Below are positions 37,747-46,288 of a stretch of DNA of 64,000 bases, in pieces. A program made the translations under genes and the position numbers. The notes under the pieces were generated by a model that saw only the letters and a program-made list of their open reading frames with translations, was not told where the DNA came from and ran no database searches. The stretch lies in contig NC_009634.1 of NCBI RefSeq assembly GCF_000017165.1, forward strand, positions 510,249-574,248. Direction: 5' to 3'. The first letter of the stretch is position 1, and each line of letters opens with the position of its first letter. The DNA comes from Methanococcus vannielii SB. Lineage in GTDB: Archaea; AGJL01; Methanococci; Methanococcales; Methanococcaceae.

Positions 37747-38283
37747 TCATAAATATTTCCTCATTACAATGCCATCAGAATTATTTTCATCTTCAAAAAA
37801 TTCTTTTATTCTAAATACTTCTTTAAATCCGTTTTTTTCATAAAGATTTATTGCAGCAGCCCAGTTTACTGAAACTGTAAGTATCATTGATTTTAATAGA
37901 TATTTTTTCGTAATCTGTTCAATTAATTCTAAGAATAATAATTTTCCATAGCCTTTTCCACGATATTTTTTTAAAACGCCGATTGATGAAATATATAATT
38001 CATTTCCTGAGTTTTTATGTAATGAGGTAATATCATGATCTAAATCAAACATTTTTTCATCTATTTTTTTAGAGTATTCCCATAATTCAGAAGAAATATA
38101 TCCAAAAATTTCATTACCATATTCTAAAACTAAAAAACCGTCTGGAAAAACTAAAAGTCTATTTAATATCACGCTTTCACTTTCAAAAACATTTTTGCTA
38201 AATGAGTCGTGTTCGATATCCATGATTTTTTTAATATCTTCTTTTTTTGCCGTTCTTATGACTATTTTTTCCAGAAAAAACAC
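37747..38283 (-). CDS. GNAT-family N-acetyltransferase (RimI-like)
   Basis: A GNAT acetyltransferase of up to 178 aa. The acetyl-CoA loop is KKYRGKGYGKLLFLELIEQ and the C-terminal VNWAAAINLYEKNGFKEV is typical of RimI-like protein N-terminal acetylases. The start is ambiguous: the sequence reads GGGGTG then TTTTTT then CTG. Either the GTG at 38283 starts the protein with almost no ribosome binding site, or translation begins at CTG 38274, correctly spaced behind GGGTG. Substrate unknown; N-terminal protein acetylation is likely. Confidence 0.85.
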   Translation of the reverse strand: MFFLEKIVIRTAKKEDIKKIMDIEHDSFSKNVFESESVILNRLLVFPDGFLVLEYGNEIFGYISSELWEYSKKIDEKMFDLDHDITSLHKNSGNELYISSIGVLKKYRGKGYGKLLFLELIEQITKKYLLKSMILTVSVNWAAAINLYEKNGFKEVFRIKEFFEDENNSDGIVMRKYL

Positions 38284-38397
38284 CCCGATTATATTTTAAA
38301 AAATAACACAGTTTATATATAGTATTGTAATCAAGTATCTAATATATATAAAAGAGGCTACTTTTGCATAATTTAGCTACTTTAATTGGTGAGATTT

Positions 38398-38943
38398 TTG
38401 GAAGATATAATATCAAAAATTAGCTCGTTTATAAAACAATCTAACAAACTTGTTATCCTTGGAATTGGAAATTATTTAAAAAGTGATGATGGATTTGGAA
38501 TATATGTTATTGAATCGCTTGTAAAAAACTATGAAAAATCGTTTAAAGATGTAAACTTAGAAAAAGAAGTGAATATAATAACGGATAGATTAACTTTGAT
38601 AAATTCTGGAGTAGTTCCAGAAAATTTTACCGATGTTTTAAAACGTGAAAATCCAGATAAAATAATAATGATTGATGCCGCATTAATGAAACAAAAGCCC
38701 GGAACTTTAAGGATTGTTGAAAGTGAAGAAATTTCTGAAACCGGATTTTCAACACATGCACTTCCACTTACAATAATCATTAAATATATAAAGTCATACA
38801 TAAATACCGAAATATTAATAATAGGTATAGAACCTACTGACCTCACATTTGGGGAGCCTTTATCGGGAATTATAAAGGAAGAAGCTGATAAATTTTCAGA
38901 AATATTTATTAAAGAACTTGATTCTTTTTTATTAAACTCTTAA
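38398..38943 (+). CDS. hycI: Hydrogenase maturation endopeptidase (HycI/HyaD family)
   Basis: A 181-aa protease that trims the C-terminus of [NiFe] hydrogenase large subunits after nickel insertion. The family motif GIGNYLKSDDGFG is present near residue 23, followed by DAALMKQKPGTL and STHALPLT with the metal-binding His. TTG 38398 lies 5 nt after GGTGA (38388-38392); the frame runs to 38386 without a site. It precedes lonB by 8 bp, so a co-transcribed pair of proteases. Confidence 0.9.
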   Translation: MEDIISKISSFIKQSNKLVILGIGNYLKSDDGFGIYVIESLVKNYEKSFKDVNLEKEVNIITDRLTLINSGVVPENFTDVLKRENPDKIIMIDAALMKQKPGTLRIVESEEISETGFSTHALPLTIIIKYIKSYINTEILIIGIEPTDLTFGEPLSGIIKEEADKFSEIFIKELDSFLLNS

Positions 38944-38951
38944 GGTGAATT

Positions 38952-41009
38952 ATGTTTTCCATAAAATTTAACACGACAGAAGATTTACCTGAACCTTCAC
39001 CGGACTTAATAACCCAAGTAATTGGGCAGGACGAAGCCGTTAAGGTAGTATTAAGTGCTGTAAAAAACAAAAGACATGCATTACTACTTGGAGACCCCGG
39101 AGTAGGTAAATCAATGATGGTAAAAGCATTTGGACAGCTTTTAGAACATTCTGGCGAGTTTAGGCCATATTCAATAATTGCAAGGCCGAATATGAAAAAC
39201 TCGGAAAAACCGCTAGTTGACATGATTGAAGGACATTTGATTGAAGAAACTTCTGAAATAGAGCGCCCTAAAATGATGAAACAACCGCCAAGCATATTTA
39301 CATTGCTTTTTGGAATAATAGCTTCATCACTTATATTAAGTTACATTCTAAATAATCTTTCAGACCCGTCATCTAAATTTGCAGTAATTGCAGCAATTTC
39401 AGTAATAGGTTCCCTTTTAGTATTCTTAATATTATTCCTAAATATTTTTGGAGCAACAAAAGCTTCAATGCCAAATTCAATAAGCCCTGCTGACATTAAA
39501 CCCGTAATACTTTATGAATGTAAAAAAAGACCGCTTGTTAGAGCAAGTGCATACAACACTACAAAATTACTTGGAGATATTAAACACTGCCCTTTAGGCG
39601 GAAAACCACCTATTGGAACTCCCCCGCATAAGAGGGTAATTTTAGGTGCAATTCATGAAGCGCATAAGGGTATTTTGTACGTTGATGAAATTAAAACAAT
39701 GCCTGTTGATGTTCAGGACTACATTTTAACCGCACTTCAAGATAAACAGCTTGCAGTTAGTGGACGAAATCCTAATTCAAGTGGAGCTTCAGTTGAAACT
39801 AATCCAATACCATGTGACTTTACTTTAATAATGTCTGGAAACATGGACGATGTCAGTAATTTAAGGGCGCCACTACTTGATAGAATCGACTATAAGGTCG
39901 TTTTAAGAAACAAAATGGAAAACAATCAAGAAAATAGGGATAAATTACTCCAATTTATAGTTCAAGAAATTAAAAATAATAATTTAAGACCAATGACATA
40001 TGACGCATGTTGTGAAATAGTAAAACTGGCACAATTACTTTCTGGTTCAAAAAATAAGCTTACATTAAGGTTAAGGCAAGTTTCAAACATTATAAAAATG
40101 GCAAATGATATTGCAGTTGGAAAGGAACTTTCCGAAAGTATTGCAGAACTTTCTGAACAGGCAGTAATTATTGAAACGTCAGTTGCTCAAACTACTGAAA
40201 AGAAAAGCAATAAAAGGATAATGAATGTTGTTGAAAAATTCAAACCTTCTAAAAAAGCAGAACCAAAGGACGAAACACATGAAATGAAAGTTGTAAAAAA
40301 AGCTGTTCCAAAGAAAGAAACTGCAATAATTGAATTAAAGCATATAAACGAAATTATAGATTCTGGAATATACAGTATGTCAAAGCAAGTTGGAATAGAC
40401 TATTTAAAAAATTTCAAAAGATATAAAAACATCGTTTCAAATGACGTTCCAAAAGTTGGAGTAATACATGGGCTTGCAGTTTTAGGTTCTGATGGGCTTG
40501 GAGACGTTACAAAAATAATTACAAAAATTGTAAAATCAAAAAATCCAAGGACAAATCTATTAAATATCAGCGGTGACCTTGCAAAGCATAGTATTACTTT
40601 AGCCTCCGCACTATCTAAAAAATTAGTATCCGATAAAACATTAAACATTACAAAAACTAAGGAAGACCTAGATTTAGCCGAACATGAAATATACATACAA
40701 TTTAGCCAATCCTATTCAAAAATTGACGGGGATTCTGCAACCGCAGCTGCATGCTTAAGTATTATATCCTCACTCCTAAATATTCCGTTAAAACAGGATT
40801 TCTGTATTACTGGAAGCCTTGACTTAAACGGCGACATTCTTGCAATTGGAGGAGTAAATGAAAAAATAAATGCTGCAAAAGAATACGGATTTAAAAGGGT
40901 AATAATTCCAAAATCAAACCTTGAAGACGTGATTGACACTGAAAGTATTAGGGTAATTGCAGTTGAAAAACTCGAAGAAATTATTCCACTGGTTTTTGAA
41001 TTAAACTAG
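38952..41009 (+). CDS. lonB: Membrane-anchored archaeal Lon protease (LonB)
   Basis: A 685-aa ATP-dependent protease. The AAA+ domain has Walker A GDPGVGKS (47-54) and Walker B ILYVDEIK. Two hydrophobic segments inserted within it (about residues 117-135 and 140-160) anchor the enzyme in the membrane, as in archaeal LonB. The C-terminal protease domain carries the Ser-Lys dyad, Ser595 in GDSATAAA and Lys638 in NEKINAAKEYG, 43 residues apart as in other archaeal Lon proteins. It clears damaged membrane and soluble proteins. GGTGAA precedes the ATG. Confidence 0.95.
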   Translation: MFSIKFNTTEDLPEPSPDLITQVIGQDEAVKVVLSAVKNKRHALLLGDPGVGKSMMVKAFGQLLEHSGEFRPYSIIARPNMKNSEKPLVDMIEGHLIEETSEIERPKMMKQPPSIFTLLFGIIASSLILSYILNNLSDPSSKFAVIAAISVIGSLLVFLILFLNIFGATKASMPNSISPADIKPVILYECKKRPLVRASAYNTTKLLGDIKHCPLGGKPPIGTPPHKRVILGAIHEAHKGILYVDEIKTMPVDVQDYILTALQDKQLAVSGRNPNSSGASVETNPIPCDFTLIMSGNMDDVSNLRAPLLDRIDYKVVLRNKMENNQENRDKLLQFIVQEIKNNNLRPMTYDACCEIVKLAQLLSGSKNKLTLRLRQVSNIIKMANDIAVGKELSESIAELSEQAVIIETSVAQTTEKKSNKRIMNVVEKFKPSKKAEPKDETHEMKVVKKAVPKKETAIIELKHINEIIDSGIYSMSKQVGIDYLKNFKRYKNIVSNDVPKVGVIHGLAVLGSDGLGDVTKIITKIVKSKNPRTNLLNISGDLAKHSITLASALSKKLVSDKTLNITKTKEDLDLAEHEIYIQFSQSYSKIDGDSATAAACLSIISSLLNIPLKQDFCITGSLDLNGDILAIGGVNEKINAAKEYGFKRVIIPKSNLEDVIDTESIRVIAVEKLEEIIPLVFELN

Positions 41010-41062
41010 TTAAATCTATTGAAAACTAATTAATATATTACAACTTTTTTTGGTGATTTTTC

Positions 41063-41608
41063 TTGGATTTAAAAGAATTTATAAAAATATGCCATTTATT
41101 ATATGATAGAAAATATGTAGTTGGCTCAGGCGGAAACGTTAGTTTAAAAAAAGATAATTTAGTATACATAACGCCAACAGGGTCTATTTTAGGTTTTTTA
41201 AATGAGGAAGATATTTGTGTTGTTGATATTGCTGGAAAAATTATAAAAGGAAAGCCTACTTCAGAATTAAACATGCATTTAGAGATTTATAGAAATAAAC
41301 CGCACGTAAATGCAGTCGTTCATACGCATTCAATGTACTGTACTGCATTTTCAGTTTTAGATAAGAAATTAGAACTTTATACGCCTGAAGCTGAAATTTT
41401 CCTTAAAAAAATAGGTTACGTTGACTACTGCCCTTGCGGAACGTTAGAACTTGCAGAGTGCGTCTCTTCGTGTAATGAAGACGTTTTAATATTGAAAAAA
41501 CACGGCATAGTTACGCTTGGAAGTACTTTAACTGAAGCATATATTAAAACAGAAGTTTTGGAAGAAATTGCCAAGTTAAATCATATAGTAATGTCTTTTG
41601 ATAAATAA
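41063..41608 (+). CDS. fucA: Class II aldolase (fuculose-phosphate aldolase type)
   Basis: A 181-aa class II aldolase/adducin-family enzyme. [17 protein letters not shown], the zinc-binding HTHSMYC and HGIVTLG are all present. The M. jannaschii homologue I recall cleaves L-fuculose-1-phosphate, providing lactaldehyde that can lead to the lactate unit of coenzyme F420. TTG 41063 lies 6 nt after GGTGA. It is shorter than bacterial FucA by about 30 residues, as is usual in methanogens. Confidence 0.87.
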   Translation: MDLKEFIKICHLLYDRKYVVGSGGNVSLKKDNLVYITPTGSILGFLNEEDICVVDIAGKIIKGKPTSELNMHLEIYRNKPHVNAVVHTHSMYCTAFSVLDKKLELYTPEAEIFLKKIGYVDYCPCGTLELAECVSSCNEDVLILKKHGIVTLGSTLTEAYIKTEVLEEIAKLNHIVMSFDK

Positions 41609-41678
41609 TCGTTCTAAAAATTTAAATCTTTTTTTAAGAATTTAAATCTAAATTTAAAATAAACTAAAAATTGAAAAT

Positions 41679-41954
41679 TTAATTTTTAATTGTTTCAAGT
41701 TCACTTACAATACTCCATATCTGAGTTCTCGTGTGAATTGGCATATTAGGGTCATCGCTAATGTCGTCTAAATATTGGATTGCAGTAGCACTTCTTACAA
41801 TTAATTCCTGTTCTTCATTATTTAGTGCGGCTTTTGCATTGTCTGCTGCAGCCCTGATGTTTCTAGGAACCGTTGTATCTTCAATAATTTCTTCAAGCAT
41901 TCCTGAAATATTTTTAAACTTGTCTGCTGAGGATAATTTTTTTGGGCTAAACAT
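41679..41954 (-). CDS. UPF0147 family protein
   Basis: A 91-aa helical protein of the archaeal UPF0147 family, recognisable by MLEEIIEDTTVPRNIR, AAADNAKAAL and LDDISDDPNMPIHTRTQIW. The function is unknown; it is broadly conserved in archaea. GAGGTGA precedes the ATG. No operon partner: flanked by 70 bp and 139 bp AT-rich gaps. Confidence 0.88.
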   Translation of the reverse strand: MFSPKKLSSADKFKNISGMLEEIIEDTTVPRNIRAAADNAKAALNNEEQELIVRSATAIQYLDDISDDPNMPIHTRTQIWSIVSELETIKN

Positions 41955-42093
41955 GGTTTCACCTCTTTTGGCCCGTGTTTAATTAAAAAAACTGTAAATT
42001 CAACTAATTGCATAATATGATTAATGCATGTCATATTTAAAGATTGAGGTTAAATGAAAAATAAAGAGTTTTTTAATGAAAAAAAGTCTTAAA

Positions 42094-42813
42094 TTATTTC
42101 TTTAAAACTTCAACTTTTTTGGAAGTTCCAATAAGTACTTTATCGCACTTTGTAAATATCCCGTTTTCCAAAACTCCCGGAATACTGTTTAGCATTGTTT
42201 CGGTTTCTTCTGCATCTTCAATGTTTATAAATACATCTATTATCATGTTTCCATTGTCAGTAATTACGGGGCCCATCTTTCCAGAACCTGACCTTATTGC
42301 AGGTGCCGCATTAATTTTTAAAAGTTTACTTAAAACAGTTGAATACGAAAAAGGGATTACTTCTAAAGGAACAGGGGTGTTTTCACCAAGTGAATCAACC
42401 ATTTTACTTTCATCCGCCAAAACTACAAACTCTTTTGCATAATAATCAACAATTTTTTCCATTGTATGGCATCCACCCCCGCCCTTTATTAATGAAAAAG
42501 TCTTTTTATCAATTTCGTCTGCCCCATCTATTGCTATATCAATTTCACCACATTGATCCAGTGAAATTAATGGAATTCCAGACTGATTTGCCATCATTCT
42601 TGAGTCAAATGACGTTGGAACGCCATAAATATAAAGTTCTTCTTCAATAACTCGTTTTCCAAGTTCTTGAATGAATAAATTTGCAGTTGAACCAGAACCA
42701 AGTCCTACAACCATCTCATCTTTTATAAGTTTTGCAGCTTCTTTTGCAACTTTTATCTTTAGTGAATCGGAATCTATTGATACCTCTTCGTCAGATTTTT
42801 TAGGTTTTGCCAT
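42094..42813 (-). CDS. rpiA: Ribose-5-phosphate isomerase A
   Basis: A 239-aa enzyme interconverting ribose-5-phosphate and ribulose-5-phosphate. The motifs GLGSGSTA, GVPTSFDS, DGADEID and KGGGGCHTMEK are conserved. It has an acidic N-terminal extension (MAKPKKSDEEVSIDSD) relative to most RpiA, but the GGTGA-type site (GGTGAT) before the ATG supports it. In methanogens lacking the oxidative pentose pathway this enzyme feeds nucleotide synthesis from the RuMP or non-oxidative routes. Confidence 0.95.
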   Translation of the reverse strand: MAKPKKSDEEVSIDSDSLKIKVAKEAAKLIKDEMVVGLGSGSTANLFIQELGKRVIEEELYIYGVPTSFDSRMMANQSGIPLISLDQCGEIDIAIDGADEIDKKTFSLIKGGGGCHTMEKIVDYYAKEFVVLADESKMVDSLGENTPVPLEVIPFSYSTVLSKLLKINAAPAIRSGSGKMGPVITDNGNMIIDVFINIEDAEETETMLNSIPGVLENGIFTKCDKVLIGTSKKVEVLKK

Positions 42814-42958
42814 AAAATCACCAGAAATTTCTAAAAAACAGTTTTAATGAAAAAATAGTTTATTAAATAGTATATGATTATAATTTCTATTATGACTTTT
42901 ATTAAATCTTATAGGTTTTATTCAGTTCAAGTTTTAGAAATATTAGACTTAAACTAAA

Positions 42959-43411
42959 TTAAAATTTTTTTACAATTTTAATTGTAAATTTTAATGTTTC
43001 CCCAGCTAATTCGTGGTTAAAGTCAAGTGCTACATCTTCATCAGTTACTTCTAAAATTACTGCTGGTTCATCACCTGCAACAATTACCATTCCTTCTTCA
43101 GGTTCAAAATCTGCTTCGTCAAATGCATCAATTGGAACTCTTTCAATTAACGATTCATCCCTAAATCCGTATCCTTTTTCAGGAGAGATTGTAACTGTTA
43201 CTTCTTCCCCTACATTAAGACCTAAAACTGCTTCTTCAAATCCTTGGATTAATTGCCCCTCACCAACAACAAATTCTAACGGCTGGTATGGTCTTTCTTC
43301 CTCATAAATCCCTTCTTCTTTTGCTACTGCTTCAATTGACGTATCAAAAACTTCTCCTTCATCAAATCTGCCCGTATAATCGACCAATATTCTATCTCCT
43401 TTTGTAATCAA
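42959..43411 (-). CDS. FKBP-type peptidyl-prolyl isomerase (SlyD-like)
   Basis: A 150-aa FKBP with an inserted-in-flap chaperone domain, as in archaeal short FKBP26/SlyD proteins. FKBP segments: [21 protein letters not shown], split by the insert, then [20 protein letters not shown]. The insert (about 75-130) is acidic. No metal-binding His-rich tail is present. TTG 43411 is chosen, since GTTGA lies 5 nt upstream in the place of GGTGA; an upstream TTG at 43420 overlaps the site. It assists folding of proline-containing proteins. Confidence 0.9.
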   Translation of the reverse strand: MITKGDRILVDYTGRFDEGEVFDTSIEAVAKEEGIYEEERPYQPLEFVVGEGQLIQGFEEAVLGLNVGEEVTVTISPEKGYGFRDESLIERVPIDAFDEADFEPEEGMVIVAGDEPAVILEVTDEDVALDFNHELAGETLKFTIKIVKKF

Positions 43412-43605
43412 AAAAATCAACTCCTAGCTCAATATGTGACTATCTATCAAATAAACAATATAATATATATAGCTTATTATGGCGCTATTTTCTACACTAA
43501 CTCTGTAAATTACTCTTTTTAATACCACTTTTTTAAATCAAATCAAAAGTTATAAAAATTAAAAACGGTGTTTAAAAATTAGAATTAAAAAAAGGTGGAA
43601 CAAAT

Positions 43606-44577
43606 ATGGTCAGCGTAAATCTATCATCTTTACCAATTGTACTTGACATGATTAATAGAAATGATGATTTAAATATTCAAGTTATTAAATTAGAAAACGG
43701 TGCAACTGTTTTAGATTGTGGCGTAAATGTTACGGGAAGCTTTGAAGCTGGAAAATTGTTCACTAAAATATGTCTTGGTGGACTTGCCCATGTTGGAATA
43801 AGCATTTCAGGAACACTCGATAATAAAATGGTTTTACCATGCGTAAAAGTAAAAACATCACACCCTGCTGTTGCAACACTCGGTGCACAAAAAGCAGGAT
43901 GGAGCGTGAGTGTTGGAAAATACTTTGCAATGGGTTCTGGCCCTGCAAGAGCATTGGCAATGATGCCTAAAGTCACATATGAGGAAATTGAATATCGGGA
44001 TGACGCTGATGTTGCAATCCTATGTTTAGAAGCTTCAAAACTTCCTGACGAAAAAGTTGCAGATTACGTTGCTCAAAAATGTGGTGTAGATGTTTCAAAA
44101 GTATACTTACTCGTTGCACCTACTGCTTCAATTGTTGGGGCAGTTCAAATTAGTGGTAGAGTTGTTGAAAATGGAACTTACAAAATGTTAGAAGCACTTC
44201 ACTTTGATGTAAGAAAAGTTAAACTTGCAGCCGGTATTGCACCAATTGCACCAATAATTGGCGATGATTTAAAAATGATGGGTGCTACAAACGACATGGT
44301 TCTCTATGGTGGAAGAACATTCTATTACATTAAAAGTGATGAAGGAGATGATATTGAAGCATTATGTAAATCATTGCCATCATGTTCCGCCCAAACGTAC
44401 GGAAAACCATTCTTGGAAGTATTTAAAGAAGCAAACTACGATTTCTACAAAATTGACAAAGGAATGTTTGCTCCAGCAGTAGTTACAATTAATGACCTTA
44501 GAACTGGTAAATTAGTTACACACGGTAATACGAACATTGACGTACTTAAAAAATCATTAAAGTATACGGAAATCTAA
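43606..44577 (+). CDS. mch: Methenyl-H4MPT cyclohydrolase
   Basis: A 323-aa methanogenesis enzyme that interconverts formyl- and methenyl-tetrahydromethanopterin. The text [17 protein letters not shown] (about residues 84-100), [10 protein letters not shown] and [10 protein letters not shown] are characteristic. Length matches Mch (about 320). AGGTGG precedes the ATG by 8 nt, with AAAGTTATAAAAATT upstream (about 43548) as the likely promoter. Cytoplasmic; a core C1-pathway step, isolated here as a single gene. Confidence 0.97.
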   Translation: MVSVNLSSLPIVLDMINRNDDLNIQVIKLENGATVLDCGVNVTGSFEAGKLFTKICLGGLAHVGISISGTLDNKMVLPCVKVKTSHPAVATLGAQKAGWSVSVGKYFAMGSGPARALAMMPKVTYEEIEYRDDADVAILCLEASKLPDEKVADYVAQKCGVDVSKVYLLVAPTASIVGAVQISGRVVENGTYKMLEALHFDVRKVKLAAGIAPIAPIIGDDLKMMGATNDMVLYGGRTFYYIKSDEGDDIEALCKSLPSCSAQTYGKPFLEVFKEANYDFYKIDKGMFAPAVVTINDLRTGKLVTHGNTNIDVLKKSLKYTEI

Positions 44578-44746
44578 TTGCTCTAATGTAGATTATGAAT
44601 TAATGTAAATTATAAATATAACTTTTAATATCTTTTTTAAAATATTTCAATTTAGTAAAATTTCAGTTTATTAAAAATTCCAATTGTTAAACAATTATTA
44701 AAATTTACGAAAAATATCTATTTTTGATCATTTGGGTGTTACTTTT

Positions 44747-45868
44747 ATGATATTAAATTTAAACGAAAAAAACATGGCTCTTGGATGTAAGTACTGTATT
44801 AAGGGGGAAAAACTCGTATTATATATCACTGGTTTATGCGAAGAATCTTGTTATTATTGTCCCCTTTCAGAAAATAGGAAAGGAAAAGATGTAATTTATG
44901 CAAATGAAAGAAAAATAAACTCCGTTGAAGAAGCTATTTTAGAATCAAAATTATGTGGGAGTAAAGGCGTAGGAATTACAGGTGGAAATCCGCTTTTAAG
45001 AATTGAAAGAACTGCAAAATATTTAAAAGCACTGAAAAACGAATTCGGTAGTAATTTTCATGCACATTTATACACCACTCCAACATTTATAAATGAAAAT
45101 AACCTAAAAATTTTAAAAGATGCAAATTTAGATGAAATAAGGCTTCACCCATCAAAATTATTTGAAAATTGTAAAGAATTTAAAGAGTTTAATACGAAAG
45201 AATTCTTAGAAAAGTTAATATTGTGTAAAAAATACATTAACGATGTTGGAATAGAAATTCCTGGAATTCCAAAATTTGAAGAAGAAATCCTTAAATTAGC
45301 GAGTGATGTTGAAAAAATAGGTGTCAATTTTTTAAATATAAATGAATTAGAGTATTCCGAAACAAATTATTTACTATTAAAAGAAAGAAAGTTTAAAGAA
45401 AAAGATGATGTATCTTCCGGAATACTTGGAAGTGAAAAAACTGCTTTAAATGTTTTAAAAAAGTTTAAAGGAAATTTAAAAATTCACTACTGCCCTTCTT
45501 CATTAAAAGATGGAGTTCAGATGAAAAACCGACTTATAAACCGGGCTAAAAATGTTGCAAAGCCTTATGAAATAATTACAGAAGAAGGACTTTTAATAAA
45601 AGGAATAATCTTATTTAAAAAAATTGAGGATATTTCAAATATCATAGAAACACTGGAAAAAAATAATGAAAATTTTGAAATTCTAGATGAAAAGATATAT
45701 TTAAACTCAAAAGCCCTTGAAAATTTAATTGAGAACCTTAAAAAAGAAAATTTCAAATTCAATTTCAGTGCATATATTTCAGAGTACTACCCGACATCCG
45801 ACAAACTAGAAGTTGAAAGAATCCCTCTTGTTACAAAAAAACCAAACATAAAACTAAAAAAGAAATAA
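44747..45868 (+). CDS. Radical SAM domain protein
   Basis: A 373-aa radical SAM enzyme. The [4Fe-4S] site is CEESCYYC (Cys31, 35, 38), followed by GITGGNPLL, the SAM-contacting GGE-like motif. An additional Cys pair (GCKYC, Cys14 and Cys17) lies just upstream. The C-terminal 120 residues are lysine-rich and do not resemble a known accessory domain to me. GGGTG precedes ATG 44747; the TTG at 44732 is upstream of that. The substrate and pathway are unknown. Flanking gaps of 169 and 420 bp isolate the gene. Confidence 0.85.
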   Translation: MILNLNEKNMALGCKYCIKGEKLVLYITGLCEESCYYCPLSENRKGKDVIYANERKINSVEEAILESKLCGSKGVGITGGNPLLRIERTAKYLKALKNEFGSNFHAHLYTTPTFINENNLKILKDANLDEIRLHPSKLFENCKEFKEFNTKEFLEKLILCKKYINDVGIEIPGIPKFEEEILKLASDVEKIGVNFLNINELEYSETNYLLLKERKFKEKDDVSSGILGSEKTALNVLKKFKGNLKIHYCPSSLKDGVQMKNRLINRAKNVAKPYEIITEEGLLIKGIILFKKIEDISNIIETLEKNNENFEILDEKIYLNSKALENLIENLKKENFKFNFSAYISEYYPTSDKLEVERIPLVTKKPNIKLKKK

Positions 45869-46039
45869 TACGGCTACTTTTTTAAATTTTGATTAAAGTA
45901 AATTAATATTAAACGTACTAAAATACATTTAATTTTTAAAATTAAGTTTTATAACATTTTAAATAGATAATAATCCACAATTTTAAGATATATCTTTTAA
46001 TTATCATTTTTTATGCCTTTATTTTAAATTCGGGAATTT

Positions 46040-46055
46040 CGAAAGGTTTAAAAAG
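46040..46055 (+). promoter_or_regulatory. Strong BRE/TATA promoter before the large surface-protein gene
   Basis: CGAAAGGTTTAAAAAG resembles a full archaeal promoter, with the purine-rich BRE CGAAAG followed by TTTAAAAA. Transcription would start near 46080, leaving a leader of about 210 nt. The upstream part of the gap (45869-46035) is featureless AT-rich sequence. Confidence 0.55.
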
Positions 46056-46149
46056 TCTATTTACCATAGATTTGATTGGGGAAATTAGAAGGGGAGAGTT
46101 TAATGCCGTAAATACTTCATCTTAATGGTCTTAATTAATGGGGAATATT

Positions 46150-46182
46150 ATGAGGCATTTCAAAACCATTGGTGCAAAATAA
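46150..46182 (+). other. Ten-codon leader mini-ORF
   Basis: GGGGAATATT is followed by ATG and ten sense codons (MRHFKTIGAK) before TAA, inside the putative leader of the large surface-protein gene. A two-codon ATG-CCG-TAA preceded by GGGGAGAG lies at about 46102. They could act as upstream ORFs, or be chance. Confidence 0.25.
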
Positions 46183-46237
46183 AAGTTAAATTGCCAAATT
46201 AACATGTAATATCCAATTATTCTTTAAAATGCACCAA
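46169..46237 (+). other. Long-range inverted repeat TTGGTGCA / TGCACCAA in the leader
   Basis: TTGGTGCA (46169-46176) and TGCACCAA (46230-46237) are exact 8-bp complements separated by 53 nt within the putative leader RNA. They could close a large stem-loop upstream of the ribosome binding site hairpin. Confidence 0.35.
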
Positions 46238-46270
46238 AATAACGATTAAATGAATTAGGATACTTGCTAT

Positions 46271-46288
46271 AAAACCAGGGGTGGTTTT
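46271..46288 (+). promoter_or_regulatory. Hairpin enclosing the ribosome binding site
   Basis: AAAACCA (46271-46277) and TGGTTTT (46282-46288) form a perfect 7-bp stem with loop GGGG, directly abutting the GTG start at 46289. The Shine-Dalgarno-like GGGGTGG lies in the loop and 3' arm, so folding would hide part of it. A translational switch, for instance temperature- or protein-dependent, is possible. Confidence 0.5.

Noticed and set aside
42339-42650. Forward frame of about 100 codons inside rpiA
   Set aside because: It lies opposite rpiA, has no RBS and no domain.
45869-46288. Structured ncRNA gene or tRNA in the 420-bp gap
   Set aside because: RNA genes in methanococci are conspicuously G+C rich and cloverleaf motifs would show; I see neither. 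A leader of the downstream gene explains the features.
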